Part shown: positions 1-9,300 of the stretch, piece by piece
Numbering within the stretch: the stretch's first letter is position 1
Layout: each line of letters starts with the position of its first letter
Assembly: GCF_011059185.1 (NCBI RefSeq)
Contig: NZ_JAALFE010000007.1
Location: 117,515 to 181,514, forward strand
Source: Paragemmobacter kunshanensis
GTDB lineage: Bacteria > Pseudomonadota > Alphaproteobacteria > Rhodobacterales > Rhodobacteraceae
Direction of reading: 5' to 3'
DNA: 64,000 bases
Notes under the pieces: generated by a model
Told to the model about the DNA's origin: nothing
Seen by the model: the letters and a program-made list of their open reading frames with translations, nothing else
The model's database searches: none
Translations under genes and position numbers: made by a program

Positions 1-2561
1 GCCGCGACTTTCGGTTTGGCCGCAGCCTTGGGTTTCGCCGCAGCCTTGGGCTTGGCAGCGGCCTTCGGCTTCGCCGCCTTCTTGCCCCCCGCCTTGCCCG
101 CCTTTTCCACGATCAGCGCCAGCGCCTCTTCCAGCGTCACCGCCTCCGGCTCCATGCCCTTTGGCAGGGTCGCATTCACCTTGGCCCATTTCACGTAAGG
201 CCCGTATTTGCCGGGCATCACCTGAACCTCGCCGCCATCGGGATGCTCGCCCAGCACCCGCAGCGGCCCCGCCGGCGCAGCCGTCCCACGCCCCCGCGTC
301 GCCTTCTGTGCCAGCACCTCCACTGCGCGGTTCATCCCGATGGTGAAAACCTCTTCCACATCGGGGACATTCGCATAGACCGACCCATGCTTCACATAAG
401 GACCAAACCGCCCGATCCCCGCCTCCACCAGCACGCCATCCGCCGGATGCGGCCCGATGGGACGCGGCAGGTTCAAGAGTTGCAGCGCCCGCTCCAGATC
501 CATCGATTCAGGGCTCCAGCCCTTGGGCAGGCTGGCGCGCGGCGGCTTGGGATTGGCCTCGCTCGCCTCGCCCTTCTGCACATAGGGCCCGAACCGCCCC
601 GCCCGCAGGCTGATGGGCTGGCCCTCGGGATCATGGCCCAGCACCTTGCCATCCACCCCGGCCATGCCGCCCTCATCCCCGCCACCGATGGGCCGCGTAT
701 AGCGGCATTCGGGATAGTTCCCGCAGCCGATGAAGGCCCCGCCTGACCGCGCCGTCTTCAGATGCAGCCGCCCATCGCCGCAAACCGGGCAGGACCGCGG
801 ATCAGACCCATCCGCCCGCGCGGGGTAAAGATGCGGGCCAAGGAATTCGTCGATCTTCTCCAGCACCTCGCCGATGCGCAGATCGGCGGTTTCCGCAATC
901 GCCGCGCTGAAATCCCGCCAGAACCGCGCCAGCACTTCCTTGTAATCCCGCTCCCCGGCCGAGACATCGTCAAGCTGCGTCTCAAGATCGGCGGTGAAGT
1001 CGAAATCGACATAGCGGCGGAAATAATTGGTGAGGAACGCCGTCACCAGCCGCCCCTTGTCCTCGGGGATCAGGCGGTTCTTGTCCTTGCGCACATATTC
1101 GCGGTCCTGGATCGTGCCGATGATGCTTGCATATGTGGATGGCCGCCCGATCCCCAGCTCTTCCATCCGCTTGACCAGCGTCGCCTCGGTATAGCGCGGC
1201 GGGGGCTGGGTGAAATGCTGCTCCGGGCTGACCCCGCGCTTCTCCACGCCCTCGCCCTGCATCACCTGCGGCAGACGGCCCTCATCCTCGCCATCGTCAT
1301 CCCGGCCCTCGTCATAGACAGCAAGGAAGCCGTCGAACAGCACCACCTGCCCATTGGCCCGCAGCATCACCTCGCCATCGGCGCTGCCCACATCGACCGC
1401 CGTCCGCTCCAGCCGCGCCGCGGCCATCTGGCTGGCAATCGTGCGCTTCCAGATCAGCTCATACAGCTTCTTCTGATCCGCCTCGACCAGACGCAGCTTT
1501 TCCGGCCCTGCCGACATGTCGGTGGGCCGGATGCATTCATGCGCTTCCTGCGCGTTCTTGGCCTTGTTCTTGTACATGCGCGGGGAGTCCGGCACGTAAT
1601 TCGCACCAAAGCGCCGCTTGATCTCATCCCGCGCGGCCATCACCGCCTCGGGCGCTATGTCGATGCCGTCGGTCCGCATATAGGTGATGTGGCCTGCCTC
1701 ATAGAGCCGCTGCGCGGCACTCATGCAGGCCTTGGCGCCCATGCCGTATTTCCGGCTCGCCTCCTGCTGCAGGGTCGATGTCATGAAGGGCGGCCAGGGG
1801 TTCCGCGTGGCAGGCTTCGCCTCCACCGCCTTCACCGTCAATGTTCGGGAAGTGACAGCCTTCACCGCCAACTCCGCCGCCTCAGCCGTCGGAATGTCGA
1901 ATTTTGAAAGCTTCTTGCCGCCCAGAACGGTCAGCTGCGCCTCGAATTCCTGCCCGCGCGGCGTCACCAGAACGGCCTTCACCGTCCAGTATTCCTGCGC
2001 GCGGAAGGCCTCGATCTCCATCTCGCGCTCGACGATCAGCCGCAGGCAGACGGATTGCACCCGCCCCGCCGACTTCGCCCCCGGCAGCTTGCGCCACAGC
2101 ACGGGCGACAGGGTGAAGCCCACCAGATAATCCAGCGCGCGGCGCGCCAGATAGGCCTCCACCAGCGCCTCATCCACCTCGCGCGGTTCCTTCATCGCGC
2201 GGGTCACCGCATCCTTGGTGATCGCATTGAACGTCACCCGCGCGACGGTCTTGCCCTTCTTGATGGACGAGGCCAGCGCCTCTTTCAGGTGCCAGGAAAT
2301 CGCCTCGCCCTCGCGGTCGGGGTCGGTGGCAAGGATCAGCGTGTCATCGGATTTCAACGCCTCGGCAATGGCGCGGACATGCTTTTTCGATTCGCTCGCC
2401 ACCTCCCATTCCATGCGGAAATCCTGCTCGGGATCGACGGATCCATCCTTGGCGGGCAGGTCGCGCACATGGCCGTAAGAGGCCAGAACCGTGAAATCCG
2501 GGCCCAGATACTTGTTGATGGTCTTCGCCTTGGCGGGGCTTTCCACAACGACGACAGCCAT
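1..2561 (-). CDS. topA: DNA topoisomerase I (3' end outside window)
   Basis: Type IA topoisomerase that relaxes negative supercoils through a 5'-phosphotyrosine intermediate. I translated the frame from the ATG at 2561; it stays open for 853 codons to the window edge, so the C-terminus is missing. The N-terminal TOPRIM domain begins MAVVVVESPAKAK and carries the acidic DPDREGE motif near residues 80-87. The catalytic tyrosine lies in ITYMRTDG (Tyr294). One four-cysteine zinc ribbon (CPVC ... CGNYPEC) sits around residues 585-615, followed by FGPYV-type C-terminal repeats. The visible end is a basic tail of repeated KPKAAA hexapeptides, a common DNA-binding extension in alphaproteobacterial TopA. 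It lies downstream of dprA on the same strand, but 926 bp separate them, so a single transcript is uncertain. Confidence 0.97.
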   Translation of the reverse strand, partial: MAVVVVESPAKAKTINKYLGPDFTVLASYGHVRDLPAKDGSVDPEQDFRMEWEVASESKKHVRAIAEALKSDDTLILATDPDREGEAISWHLKEALASSIKKGKTVARVTFNAITKDAVTRAMKEPREVDEALVEAYLARRALDYLVGFTLSPVLWRKLPGAKSAGRVQSVCLRLIVEREMEIEAFRAQEYWTVKAVLVTPRGQEFEAQLTVLGGKKLSKFDIPTAEAAELAVKAVTSRTLTVKAVEAKPATRNPWPPFMTSTLQQEASRKYGMGAKACMSAAQRLYEAGHITYMRTDGIDIAPEAVMAARDEIKRRFGANYVPDSPRMYKNKAKNAQEAHECIRPTDMSAGPEKLRLVEADQKKLYELIWKRTIASQMAAARLERTAVDVGSADGEVMLRANGQVVLFDGFLAVYDEGRDDDGEDEGRLPQVMQGEGVEKRGVSPEQHFTQPPPRYTEATLVKRMEELGIGRPSTYASIIGTIQDREYVRKDKNRLIPEDKGRLVTAFLTNYFRRYVDFDFTADLETQLDDVSAGERDYKEVLARFWRDFSAAIAETADLRIGEVLEKIDEFLGPHLYPARADGSDPRSCPVCGDGRLHLKTARSGGAFIGCGNYPECRYTRPIGGGDEGGMAGVDGKVLGHDPEGQPISLRAGRFGPYVQKGEASEANPKPPRASLPKGWSPESMDLERALQLLNLPRPIGPHPADGVLVEAGIGRFGPYVKHGSVYANVPDVEEVFTIGMNRAVEVLAQKATRGRGTAAPAGPLRVLGEHPDGGEVQVMPGKYGPYVKWAKVNATLPKGMEPEAVTLEEALALIVEKAGKAGGKKAAKPKAAAKPKAAAKPKAAAKPKVA

Positions 2562-3487
2562 CAAAGATCCTTCCAATACGCCCGGGGCAACAGCGCGGCA
2601 ACATGTGGGCGAACCGCTGCCCTTGTCAATGCAGCCGGATGCCCCGCCCTGCCCCGACCTTCCGCGCGGGCCGCACCACCCCTCCATCGCCCCCGGCAAT
2701 CTGCCCCGATTCCCGCCTCGATGAACGCCCCCGACCCTCGATGAACGCCCCCGACCAGCACCCCCAACCGTTTGCCGGATAGCGCCCGGAACTGGCCCCG
2801 ACCAGGTGCCAGGGCCGGGTTCAACGGACCAATCCCCCTCGCAGTCTACCCGGTCAGACCCGGCTCCCGCCCCAAACAGGCCCCAAGGGCAGGTCCGACA
2901 GACCGATCCCACCCGCAGCCTCGACGGACGGGCCCCGCCCTCAGGCCCCCATCATTCCCCAAGGAAAGGCCCTTCAGACCCATCCCAGCACAACCTCGAC
3001 GGACAGTCCCTGCCCTCAGGCCCCTATCATTCCCCCAAGGAAAGGCCCAACAGACCCATCCCCGCACAGCCTCGACAGACAGTCCCCGCCCTCAGGCCCC
3101 CATCAAGCCCCGAGGGCAGCCCCAACAGACCCATTCCGCGAACAGCCTCGACCCGCCCCGCATCCTGCCCCTGCCTCGCGTATCCTGCCGCCGCTCCCCG
3201 CCCATGGCATCGCGCCCCGATCCAACCCATCCCGCCGACAACGCGCCGCGCCCCGAACGCCCCGCGTCCTTCCATTTGCCACGACTGCGCCGCATCGCCC
3301 TCGGCCCAAACCCGCCACGCTCAGAGAGTGGTTGGCAGCACGCCCCCCGGCATCGCGAAGGCCCAAAGGCAGGGCACAGCTGTCGCACGGCCTGCGCCCC
3401 GAACCGCCATCCCGACCCTGCCGAGCGCCGCGCGCGCAGCCTTCATCGGCGACCGCAGGCCGGCCCCGCCCGCGCGCCCAGGGCCGA
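2562..3487. other. Gene-free gap between dprA and topA
   Basis: This 926-bp C-rich stretch (read on plus) lies between two minus-strand genes. It holds the tandem repeat at 2899-3150, flanked by degenerate sequence of similar composition. Open frames cross it on both strands, but they are proline/arginine- or glycine-rich, have no recognisable domain, and are cut through by repeat units whose 75/76-bp length shifts frame. I see no supported gene. The topA promoter should lie near 2562-2700. Confidence 0.6.
2899..3150. repeat. Degenerate 76-bp direct tandem repeat, about 3.3 copies
   Basis: Units begin with CAGACC(G/C)AT at 2899, 2975, 3051 and 3126, giving periods of 76, 76 and 75 bp. Within each unit the order is conserved: CAGACCCATCCC, then CCTCGACGGACAG, then GCCCTCAGGCCCC, then CCCCAAGGAAAGGCCC. 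The fourth unit decays after about 25 bp. A more degenerate unit may precede 2899. Because 76 is not a multiple of three, the array is unlikely to encode a protein. It sits between dprA and topA. Confidence 0.8.
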
Positions 3488-4636
3488 TCAGGCCCGCGAG
3501 AGCATCCCTCCGGCCTGCCGGAACACCTGCCCCTCCATCTCCAGCGCCACAAGTTCGCGCGCCACCGCCTCGGCCGGCAGGTCCAGATCGCGGATCAACT
3601 GGTCCTCCGCCACCGGGCTTGGCCCCAGCCGGGCCAGGATCTGGCCATGCAGCGCCGCCATCTCGACCAAAGGCCGCCGCTCCGGCATCGGTCCCGGCAC
3701 CACGCCTGCCACCGGCCCCGGCGCAGGGTCTTCCTCCGCGGCGATCGTTCCGGCCGCCACCTGCCGCGGCGCGCCGGGCGATGCCCCCAGCGCCTCCAGC
3801 ACGTCGTCTGCCCCGCGCACCAGCACCGCACCATCCCGGATCAGCATGTTGCACCCTGCCGCCCGCGCGTCAAAGGGATGGCCCGGCACCGCCAGCACCT
3901 CGCGCCCCAGATCCAGCGCATCCCGCGCCGTGATCAGCGACCCCGACCGCGCCGCCGCCTCCACCACCACAACCGCCCGCGACAGCCCCGCGATGATCCG
4001 GTTGCGCAGCGGGAAATGCCGCGCCTGCGGCACAAGTCCCATCGGCTGTTCCGACAGCAGGCAACCCCCTTCGGCGATCCGCGCGGCGAGGCTGGCATGT
4101 TCCTCGGGATAGATCACATCCACCCCACCCGCCATCACCGCCACCGTTCCCGTGGCCAGCGCCGCGCCATGCGCCTCGGCGTCGATCCCGCGCGCCAGGC
4201 CGGAAACAACCACCTGCCCCGCAGCCCCCAGCGCCGCCGACAGGCGCCGCGCCATCCGCACGCCCAGGGACGATGCATTGCGCGCCCCCACCATCGCCAC
4301 CATCGGCCGCGCCAGCCAGGCCGGATCGCCCCGCAGCCACAGCAGCGGCGGCGCATCCGGCATCTCCATCAGCCCCGCCGGATAGTCCGGCCCGCCCGGC
4401 ACCAGCATCCGCGCCCCTGCCTTCCGGGCCTGCGCCATCTCGTGCCGCGCCACCTCGGGGGGGCAGGGCACATAGCCCTCCACCCCGGCAGCGCGCGCCA
4501 CCTCGGGCAGGGCCGCAAGCGCGGCCGCCGCCGATCCATGCTCGGCCACCAGCCGGTGATAGGTCACCGCCCCCACCCGCCGCGACCGGATCAGCCGCAG
4601 CCGATCCACCGGATCGTCGTCCTGGAAATCCCGCAT
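3488..4636 (-). CDS. dprA: DNA-processing protein DprA/Smf
   Basis: DprA binds incoming single-stranded DNA and loads RecA during natural transformation; it is also common in non-competent bacteria. The 382-residue product has the expected family length. The Rossmann-like core is clear: VGARNASSLG near residue 125, GLARGIDAEAHGAAL, GGVDVIYPEEH, and RNRIIAGLSRAVVVVEA followed by SGSLIT. A short N-terminal SAM-like region precedes the core, and a winged-helix-like C-terminal segment (residues ~310-380) follows. The start codon lies 190 bp from the divergent gabT, so the two probably have back-to-back promoters. topA follows on the same strand. Confidence 0.95.
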   Translation of the reverse strand: MRDFQDDDPVDRLRLIRSRRVGAVTYHRLVAEHGSAAAALAALPEVARAAGVEGYVPCPPEVARHEMAQARKAGARMLVPGGPDYPAGLMEMPDAPPLLWLRGDPAWLARPMVAMVGARNASSLGVRMARRLSAALGAAGQVVVSGLARGIDAEAHGAALATGTVAVMAGGVDVIYPEEHASLAARIAEGGCLLSEQPMGLVPQARHFPLRNRIIAGLSRAVVVVEAAARSGSLITARDALDLGREVLAVPGHPFDARAAGCNMLIRDGAVLVRGADDVLEALGASPGAPRQVAAGTIAAEEDPAPGPVAGVVPGPMPERRPLVEMAALHGQILARLGPSPVAEDQLIRDLDLPAEAVARELVALEMEGQVFRQAGGMLSRA

Positions 4637-4826
4637 CTGGCCAACCTTCTGCCGCCCTGTCCCGCCAGTCTGGCCCTGATTCCTTAAGGCCGGGTGAATC
4701 CCCTCTGCCCCTGCGACGGATTCCCGCCGCCCCGCGTCGCCTTCGTCATTGAAGAGCGGCGCGAAGTTTGATCAAATGAGGCGGAAATTCGGGTCCAGGC
4801 CGGACCCCGCAGGATGGAGCCCAATC

Positions 4827-6104
4827 ATGCAGAATGCCGAAGTCGCCCGTCGCCGGGATGAAGCCATCTCCCGCGGTGTGGGCATGATGACCCAGATCTA
4901 CGCCGACCGCGCCAAGAACGCGGAAATCTGGGATATCGAAGGCAACCGCTACATCGACTTCGCCGCGGGCATCGCCGTGGTGAACACGGGCCACTGCCAC
5001 CCCAAGGTCATGGCCGCCGTGACCGAACAGATGTCGCGCTTCACCCATACCTGCCATCAAGTGCTGCCTTACGAGAACTACATCCGCCTTGCCGAACGCC
5101 TGAACGCCGCCGTTCCGGGCGATTTCGCGAAAAAGACGATCTTCGTCACCACCGGGGCCGAGGCCTGCGAGAACGCGATCAAGATCGCCCGCATCGCCAC
5201 GGGCCGGAACGCCGTCATCGCCTTCGGCGGCGGCTTCCACGGGCGCACCTTCATGGGGATGAGCCTTACCGGCAAGGTCGAACCCTACAAGAAAGGCTTC
5301 GGCGCGATGATGCCCGATGTCTTCCACGTTCCCTTCCCGATGGGCCCGCACGGGATTTCGACCGAGGATTCGATGAAGGGCATCGAAAAGCTCTTCAAGG
5401 CCGATCTCGACCCCGCCCGCGTCGCCGCCATCATCTTCGAACCCGTGCAGGGCGAAGGCGGCTTCTACGAGGCGCCGACCGATCTTGTGAAAGCCATCCG
5501 CGCGCTTTGTGACAAGCACGGCATCGTCATGATCGCGGATGAGGTGCAGACCGGCTTTGCCCGCACCGGCAACCTCTTTGCCATGCAGATGCACGGCGTC
5601 GCTGCGGACCTGACGACCATGGCCAAGGGCCTTGCCGGCGGCCTGCCGCTGGCGGCCGTCACGGGCAAGGCGGAACTCATGGACGCCGCCAATCCCGGCG
5701 GCCTCGGCGGTACCTATGCGGGCAACCCGCTGGGGATCGCCGCCTCCCACGCCGTGCTGGACGTGATCGAGGAAGAACAGCTCTGCGCCCGCGCCAACGA
5801 ACTGGGCTCGCGCCTGAAGCAGCGGCTGGAGGCGATCCGCTCCACCACCCCGGAAATCATCGACATCCGCGGCCCCGGCTTCATGGTCGCCGTCGAATTC
5901 GCCAATCCGGGCAACAAGGAACCCGATGCAGGCTTCACCGGCCGCGTGCGGACAGAGGCGCTGAAGCGCGGCCTGATCCTGCTCACCTGCGGCGTCTATG
6001 GCAACGTGATCCGCTTCCTTGCGCCGATCACCATCCCCGACGCGCATTTCGCCGAGGCGATGGACATCCTCGAAGACGCCGTCGCGGCGGCCCGTCAGGG
6101 CTGA
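4827..6104 (+). CDS. gabT: 4-aminobutyrate aminotransferase
   Basis: PLP-dependent class III aminotransferase of 425 residues, the usual GabT length. It transfers the amino group of GABA (or related omega-amines) to 2-oxoglutarate, giving succinic semialdehyde. Class III features are visible: TTGAEACENAIKIAR, GGFHGRTFMGMSLT, the aspartate of IADEVQTGFARTG, and the PLP lysine in TTMAKGLAGGLPLAAV (about residue 268). I chose the ATG at 4827, preceded by AGGATGGAG, over an in-frame ATG at 4749 because family members align from MQNAEV. No succinate-semialdehyde dehydrogenase (gabD) is adjacent, so the exact physiological amine is inferred from similarity. A hairpin terminator follows at 6181. Confidence 0.92.
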   Translation: MQNAEVARRRDEAISRGVGMMTQIYADRAKNAEIWDIEGNRYIDFAAGIAVVNTGHCHPKVMAAVTEQMSRFTHTCHQVLPYENYIRLAERLNAAVPGDFAKKTIFVTTGAEACENAIKIARIATGRNAVIAFGGGFHGRTFMGMSLTGKVEPYKKGFGAMMPDVFHVPFPMGPHGISTEDSMKGIEKLFKADLDPARVAAIIFEPVQGEGGFYEAPTDLVKAIRALCDKHGIVMIADEVQTGFARTGNLFAMQMHGVAADLTTMAKGLAGGLPLAAVTGKAELMDAANPGGLGGTYAGNPLGIAASHAVLDVIEEEQLCARANELGSRLKQRLEAIRSTTPEIIDIRGPGFMVAVEFANPGNKEPDAGFTGRVRTEALKRGLILLTCGVYGNVIRFLAPITIPDAHFAEAMDILEDAVAAARQG

Positions 6105-6112
6105 GATCGCAA

Positions 6113-6134
6113 CGGGGGGGCATCCGCCCCCCCG
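6113..6134. terminator. G/C-rich hairpin after gabT
   Basis: A run of seven Gs and a run of seven Cs form a perfect 9-bp stem (6113-6121 with 6126-6134) around an ATCC loop, ten bases after the gabT stop. The same architecture, including the ATCC loop and a following GCACCCCCC, recurs at 62466-62489. It is therefore one copy of a small family of gene-end hairpins. Confidence 0.55.
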
Positions 6135-6180
6135 CACCCCCCGGGGCCTGCGGCCCCATCCACAGGGGCAAGCATCGGAC

Positions 6181-6210
6181 AAGGGCCGTTTCTTCTGGAA
6201 CGGCCCTTTC
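6181..6210 (+). terminator. Intrinsic-type terminator between gabT and bioM
   Basis: AAGGGCCGTT (6181-6190) pairs perfectly with AACGGCCCTT (6199-6208) around an 8-nt loop, followed by a short T/C-rich run. It ends gabT transcription only about 25 bp before the bioM start. Confidence 0.75.
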
Positions 6211-6231
6211 CCTTGCGCTAATCGCTCCGGC

Positions 6232-6969
6232 ATGACCGGGGCATTCGCACAGATGGATCAGGGTATCGTCCTTCGGGGCGCCTCTCTCGTCATCCGTGGC
6301 ACGCCCATCCTGTCAGACCTGACGCTTGCCCTGACGGAACCCCGCATCGGCATCGTCGGGCAGAACGGATCGGGCAAGACCACCCTCCTGCGGCTGATGG
6401 CGGGCCTTGTCGCGCCCTCCTCCGGCAGCGTCATGGTGGATGGCATCGACCCCGCCCGCGACCGCAAGGGGATGCTTTCCCGCCTTGGCATCCTCTTCCA
6501 GAACCCCGACCAGCAGATCCTCTTCCCCACCGTGGCCGAGGAACTGGCCTTCGGCCTGCGCCAGCAAGGCCACAGGGATGCCGAAACCCGCGCCCGCGCC
6601 GCGCTGGCGGCGGAAGGCCGCGCCGACTGGGCCGACCTCCCCGTCTCCACCCTGTCGCAGGGGCAGCGCCAATGGCTCTGCCTGCAGGCGATCCTCCTGA
6701 TGGCCCCCCGTACCATCCTGCTCGACGAACCCTTCGCCGCGCTCGACCTGCCCACCGCCGCGCGCCTGACGCGCCGCCTCGCCACCCTGCCCCAGCGCCT
6801 CATCACCATCAGCCACAACCCCGCCGCCGTCGCCACCTGCGACCGCATCCTCTGGCTCGACAGTGGCCGCATCCGCGCCGATGGCCCGCCCGGTGCCGTC
6901 CTCCCCGCCTTCACCGCCGAAATGGCCCGATTGGGAGAGGCCGATGCTGACCCTCACCTCCCCCGTTGA
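6232..6969 (+). CDS. bioM: Biotin ECF transporter ATP-binding protein BioM
   Basis: Energy-coupling factor A-type ATPase that powers biotin uptake with BioN and BioY. Visible motifs: Walker A GQNGSGKTT (about residues 45-53), Q-loop FQNPDQQILFPTV, the LSQGQRQWL signature, Walker B TILLDEPFAALD and the switch histidine in ITISHNP. From the ATG at 6232 the product is 245 residues. An alternative ATG at 6253 would remove seven residues; neither has a strong Shine-Dalgarno sequence. The start lies just after the terminator at 6181-6210, so the transcript may have a very short leader. The 3' end overlaps bioN by 26 nt, which indicates translational coupling. Confidence 0.93.
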   Translation: MTGAFAQMDQGIVLRGASLVIRGTPILSDLTLALTEPRIGIVGQNGSGKTTLLRLMAGLVAPSSGSVMVDGIDPARDRKGMLSRLGILFQNPDQQILFPTVAEELAFGLRQQGHRDAETRARAALAAEGRADWADLPVSTLSQGQRQWLCLQAILLMAPRTILLDEPFAALDLPTAARLTRRLATLPQRLITISHNPAAVATCDRILWLDSGRIRADGPPGAVLPAFTAEMARLGEADADPHLPR

Positions 6970-7543
6970 AACACCCCTCCACCGCTGGCCCGCCGGCCTG
7001 AAACTCGCCCTGCTCTGCGCAGCGACCGTCCTCCTCTTCCGGCTGACCACCCCGCTCCCCCTTGCGGCAATCGCCACGGCCCTCGCCGCCCTGCACCTCC
7101 TCCTCGGGCGCAGCATCGCGGCCACCGCCCTGCGCCAGTTGCGCCCGCTCTGGCCCTTCCTCGCCCTCCTCGCCCTCTGGCATGGGCTGACCGGAGACCT
7201 CGCCCAGGGCGCCACCATCGCGCTCCGCCTGATCACGGCCATGGCCCTTGCCAACCTCGTCACCATGACGACCCGGCTCTCCGACATGCTGGCCGCGCTC
7301 GACCGCCTGACCGCCCCCCTCGCCCGCGCGGGCCTTCCCACCCGCCGCTTGACGCTGGCCCTCGCCCTCGCGCTCCGCTTCATCCCCGTGCTTTCAGACC
7401 GGATCGACACGATCCGCGCCGCATGGACCGCCCGCAGCCCGCGCCGCCCGGGCTGGCGCATCCTCATCCCCGCCGCCCTGGCAGCCCTCGACGAGGCGGA
7501 CCATGTCGCCGAATCCTTGCGCGCCAGGGGAGGGGCGGGCTAA
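6944..7543 (+). CDS. bioN: Biotin ECF transporter transmembrane protein BioN
   Basis: T component of the BioMNY transporter: a membrane protein that links the BioM ATPase to the substrate-binding BioY. The 199-residue product has several hydrophobic segments (residues ~20-50, 70-85, 95-115). Its C-terminal region carries an Arg-Ala-Arg-Gly motif (ESLRARG) of the type that docks T components to the ATPase. The start at 6944 follows GGGAGAGG and lies inside bioM. An upstream ATG at 6863 would give a proline-rich extension that is only the bioM shadow. Confidence 0.9.
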   Translation: MLTLTSPVETPLHRWPAGLKLALLCAATVLLFRLTTPLPLAAIATALAALHLLLGRSIAATALRQLRPLWPFLALLALWHGLTGDLAQGATIALRLITAMALANLVTMTTRLSDMLAALDRLTAPLARAGLPTRRLTLALALALRFIPVLSDRIDTIRAAWTARSPRRPGWRILIPAALAALDEADHVAESLRARGGAG

Positions 7544-7571
7544 ACCCCGCCACCCGGAACAGGAGCCCAGG

Positions 7572-8114
7572 ATGGAACGCAACCTCTCCCACATCGCCCT
7601 CTTCGCCGCCCTCATCGCGGTGCTGGGCTTCGTCCCCCAGATCATGCTGCCCTTCGGCGTGCCGATCACCGCGCAAAGCCTTGGCATCATGCTCTGCGGC
7701 ACGGTGCTGGGCGCGAAACGCGGCGCGCTGGCGGTGCTGCTGTTCCTCCTCCTCGTGGCCATCGGCCTGCCGCTTCTGTCGGGCGGGCGCGGCGGCCTCG
7801 GCGTCTTCGCCTCTCCGACCGCGGGCTTCCTGATCGGCTTTCCCGTCGCAGCCTTCGTCGCGGGCCTTGTCACCGAAAAGGCCCCGATGGCGGTCGGTTG
7901 GGCGGCGGGCCTCGGCTCCTTCCTTGGCGGCGTGATCACGCTCTATGCCTTCGGCATTCCGGGCCTCGCGCTGATGCTCGACAAATCCCTGCCGGAGGCC
8001 GCGCTGATGATCACGGCCTTCCTTCCCGGCGACATGATCAAGGTGGCGCTGGCGGGCCTTGTCACCCACAGCCTCGCCCGGATGCGCCCGGGCGCCCTCT
8101 TGTCACGCAACTGA
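7572..8114 (+). CDS. bioY: Biotin transporter substrate-binding protein BioY
   Basis: S component that binds biotin in the membrane; in Rhodobacter capsulatus BioY works alone at low affinity and with BioMN at high affinity. The product is 180 residues with about six hydrophobic segments and the BioY hallmarks PFGVPITAQSLGIMLCG, a glycine-rich GGRGGLG and SPTAGFLIGF. The ATG at 7572 is preceded by AGGAGCCCAGG. It is the last gene of bioMNY, 28 bp after bioN, and converges on mraY across a terminator. No BirA-type palindrome was recognised upstream. Confidence 0.95.
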   Translation: MERNLSHIALFAALIAVLGFVPQIMLPFGVPITAQSLGIMLCGTVLGAKRGALAVLLFLLLVAIGLPLLSGGRGGLGVFASPTAGFLIGFPVAAFVAGLVTEKAPMAVGWAAGLGSFLGGVITLYAFGIPGLALMLDKSLPEAALMITAFLPGDMIKVALAGLVTHSLARMRPGALLSRN

Positions 8115-8163
8115 CCCAAGGCCGACGCGTTTTTTCGCGAAACCACCTCTCCCCAAAACGCAA

Positions 8164-8211
8164 GCGGCCCCGCAAGCGGGGCCGCCCAACCAGATTTTTC
8201 GCAGAAAAATC
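8164..8211. terminator. Paired hairpins between convergent bioY and mraY
   Basis: First hairpin: GCGGCCCC (8164-8171) pairs with GGGGCCGC (8178-8185). Second: the A/T-rich dyad GATTTTT/AAAAATC (8193-8199 with 8205-8211), which gives a U-rich arm in both directions. Together they can stop transcription from both sides. Confidence 0.7.
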
Positions 8212-8217
8212 GTTCCT

Positions 8218-9300
8218 TTACCGCACCTTCAGCGTTGCCAGCCCGATCAGCGCCAGGATCAGCGAGATGATCCAGAACCGGATCACGATCTGCGGCTCGG
8301 CCCAGCCCTTCTTCTCGAAATGGTGGTGGATCGGCGCCATCAGGAACACCCGCTTCCCCGTGCGCTTGAAATAGGCCACCTGGATGATCACGCTCATCGC
8401 CTCCACCACGAAAAGCCCGCCCACGATGGCCAGCACGATCTCGTGCTTGGTGCAGACGGCAATCGCCCCCAGGGCCCCGCCCAGCGCCAGTGACCCGGTA
8501 TCGCCCATGAACACCGCCGCAGGCGGGGCGTTGTACCACAGAAAACCCATGCCCCCCCCGAACAGCGCCGCGCAGAAGATCAGCAACTCCCCCGTGCCGG
8601 GCACGAAATGCACCCCCAGATACTCGGTGTAATTCGCATTCCCCACCACATAGGCGATCACGCCGAAAGTCCCCGCCGCGATCATCACCGGCATGATGGC
8701 CAGACCGTCCAGCCCGTCCGTCAGGTTCACCGCATTCGCTGCCCCCACGATCACCACCATCCCGAAGGGGATGAAGAACCACCACAGGTTCAGAAGCAGG
8801 TCCTTGAAGAAGGGAAAGGCCAGTTGATGCGTCAGGGGCCCGGGATGAAAGCTCGACGCCGCATAAGAGGCCAGCGCCGCGATCACCAGCCCCGCGCCGA
8901 ACCGCACGCGCCCCGGCACGCCCCGCGTGTTCTGCTTCGTGACCTTGGCATAGTCATCGGCAAAGCCGATCAGGCCAAAGGCCAGCGTCACCAAGAGAAC
9001 GATCCAGACATAGGGGTTGTCCCAGCGCGCCCAAAGCAGCGTCGACACCATCAGCGCCGACAGGATCAGAAGGCCCCCCATCGTGGGCGTGCCCGCCTTG
9101 GCGAAATGGCTCTGCGGCCCGTCATCGCGAATGGGCTGGCCCTTCTTCTGCTTGCGCCGCAGGAAATCGATCAGCGGCCGCCCGAAGACAAAGCCGAAGA
9201 TCAGCGCCGTCAGGAAAGCCCCCCCCGCCCGCACCGTCTGATAGCGGAACAGGTTGAAGAAATCCCCCCCGTCGGAAAAGGCGGTCAGCCAATAGAACAT
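8218..9300 (-). CDS. mraY: Phospho-N-acetylmuramoyl-pentapeptide transferase MraY
   Basis: Inner-membrane enzyme that makes lipid I by transferring phospho-MurNAc-pentapeptide from UDP to undecaprenyl phosphate. The product is 360 residues, the normal length, with about ten hydrophobic segments. Family signatures: [11 protein letters not shown], the catalytic DDYAK ([13 protein letters not shown]), [25 protein letters not shown] and the HHHFEKKGW loop. Its ATG overlaps the murF stop (TAATG). It is the last gene of this dcw block; the usual downstream murD/ftsW/murG are not next to it. Confidence 0.98.
   Translation of the reverse strand: MFYWLTAFSDGGDFFNLFRYQTVRAGGAFLTALIFGFVFGRPLIDFLRRKQKKGQPIRDDGPQSHFAKAGTPTMGGLLILSALMVSTLLWARWDNPYVWIVLLVTLAFGLIGFADDYAKVTKQNTRGVPGRVRFGAGLVIAALASYAASSFHPGPLTHQLAFPFFKDLLLNLWWFFIPFGMVVIVGAANAVNLTDGLDGLAIMPVMIAAGTFGVIAYVVGNANYTEYLGVHFVPGTGELLIFCAALFGGGMGFLWYNAPPAAVFMGDTGSLALGGALGAIAVCTKHEIVLAIVGGLFVVEAMSVIIQVAYFKRTGKRVFLMAPIHHHFEKKGWAEPQIVIRFWIISLILALIGLATLKVR

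Noticed and set aside
762..1907. Long plus-strand open frame (381 codons)
   Set aside because: It lies exactly opposite topA, is rich in histidine, arginine and proline, and has no domain. It is an antisense shadow typical of high-G+C codon usage.
2772..4112. Proline/arginine-rich plus-strand frames over the repeat and dprA
   Set aside because: They run through a frame-shifting tandem repeat and then antisense to dprA. No ribosome-binding site or domain.
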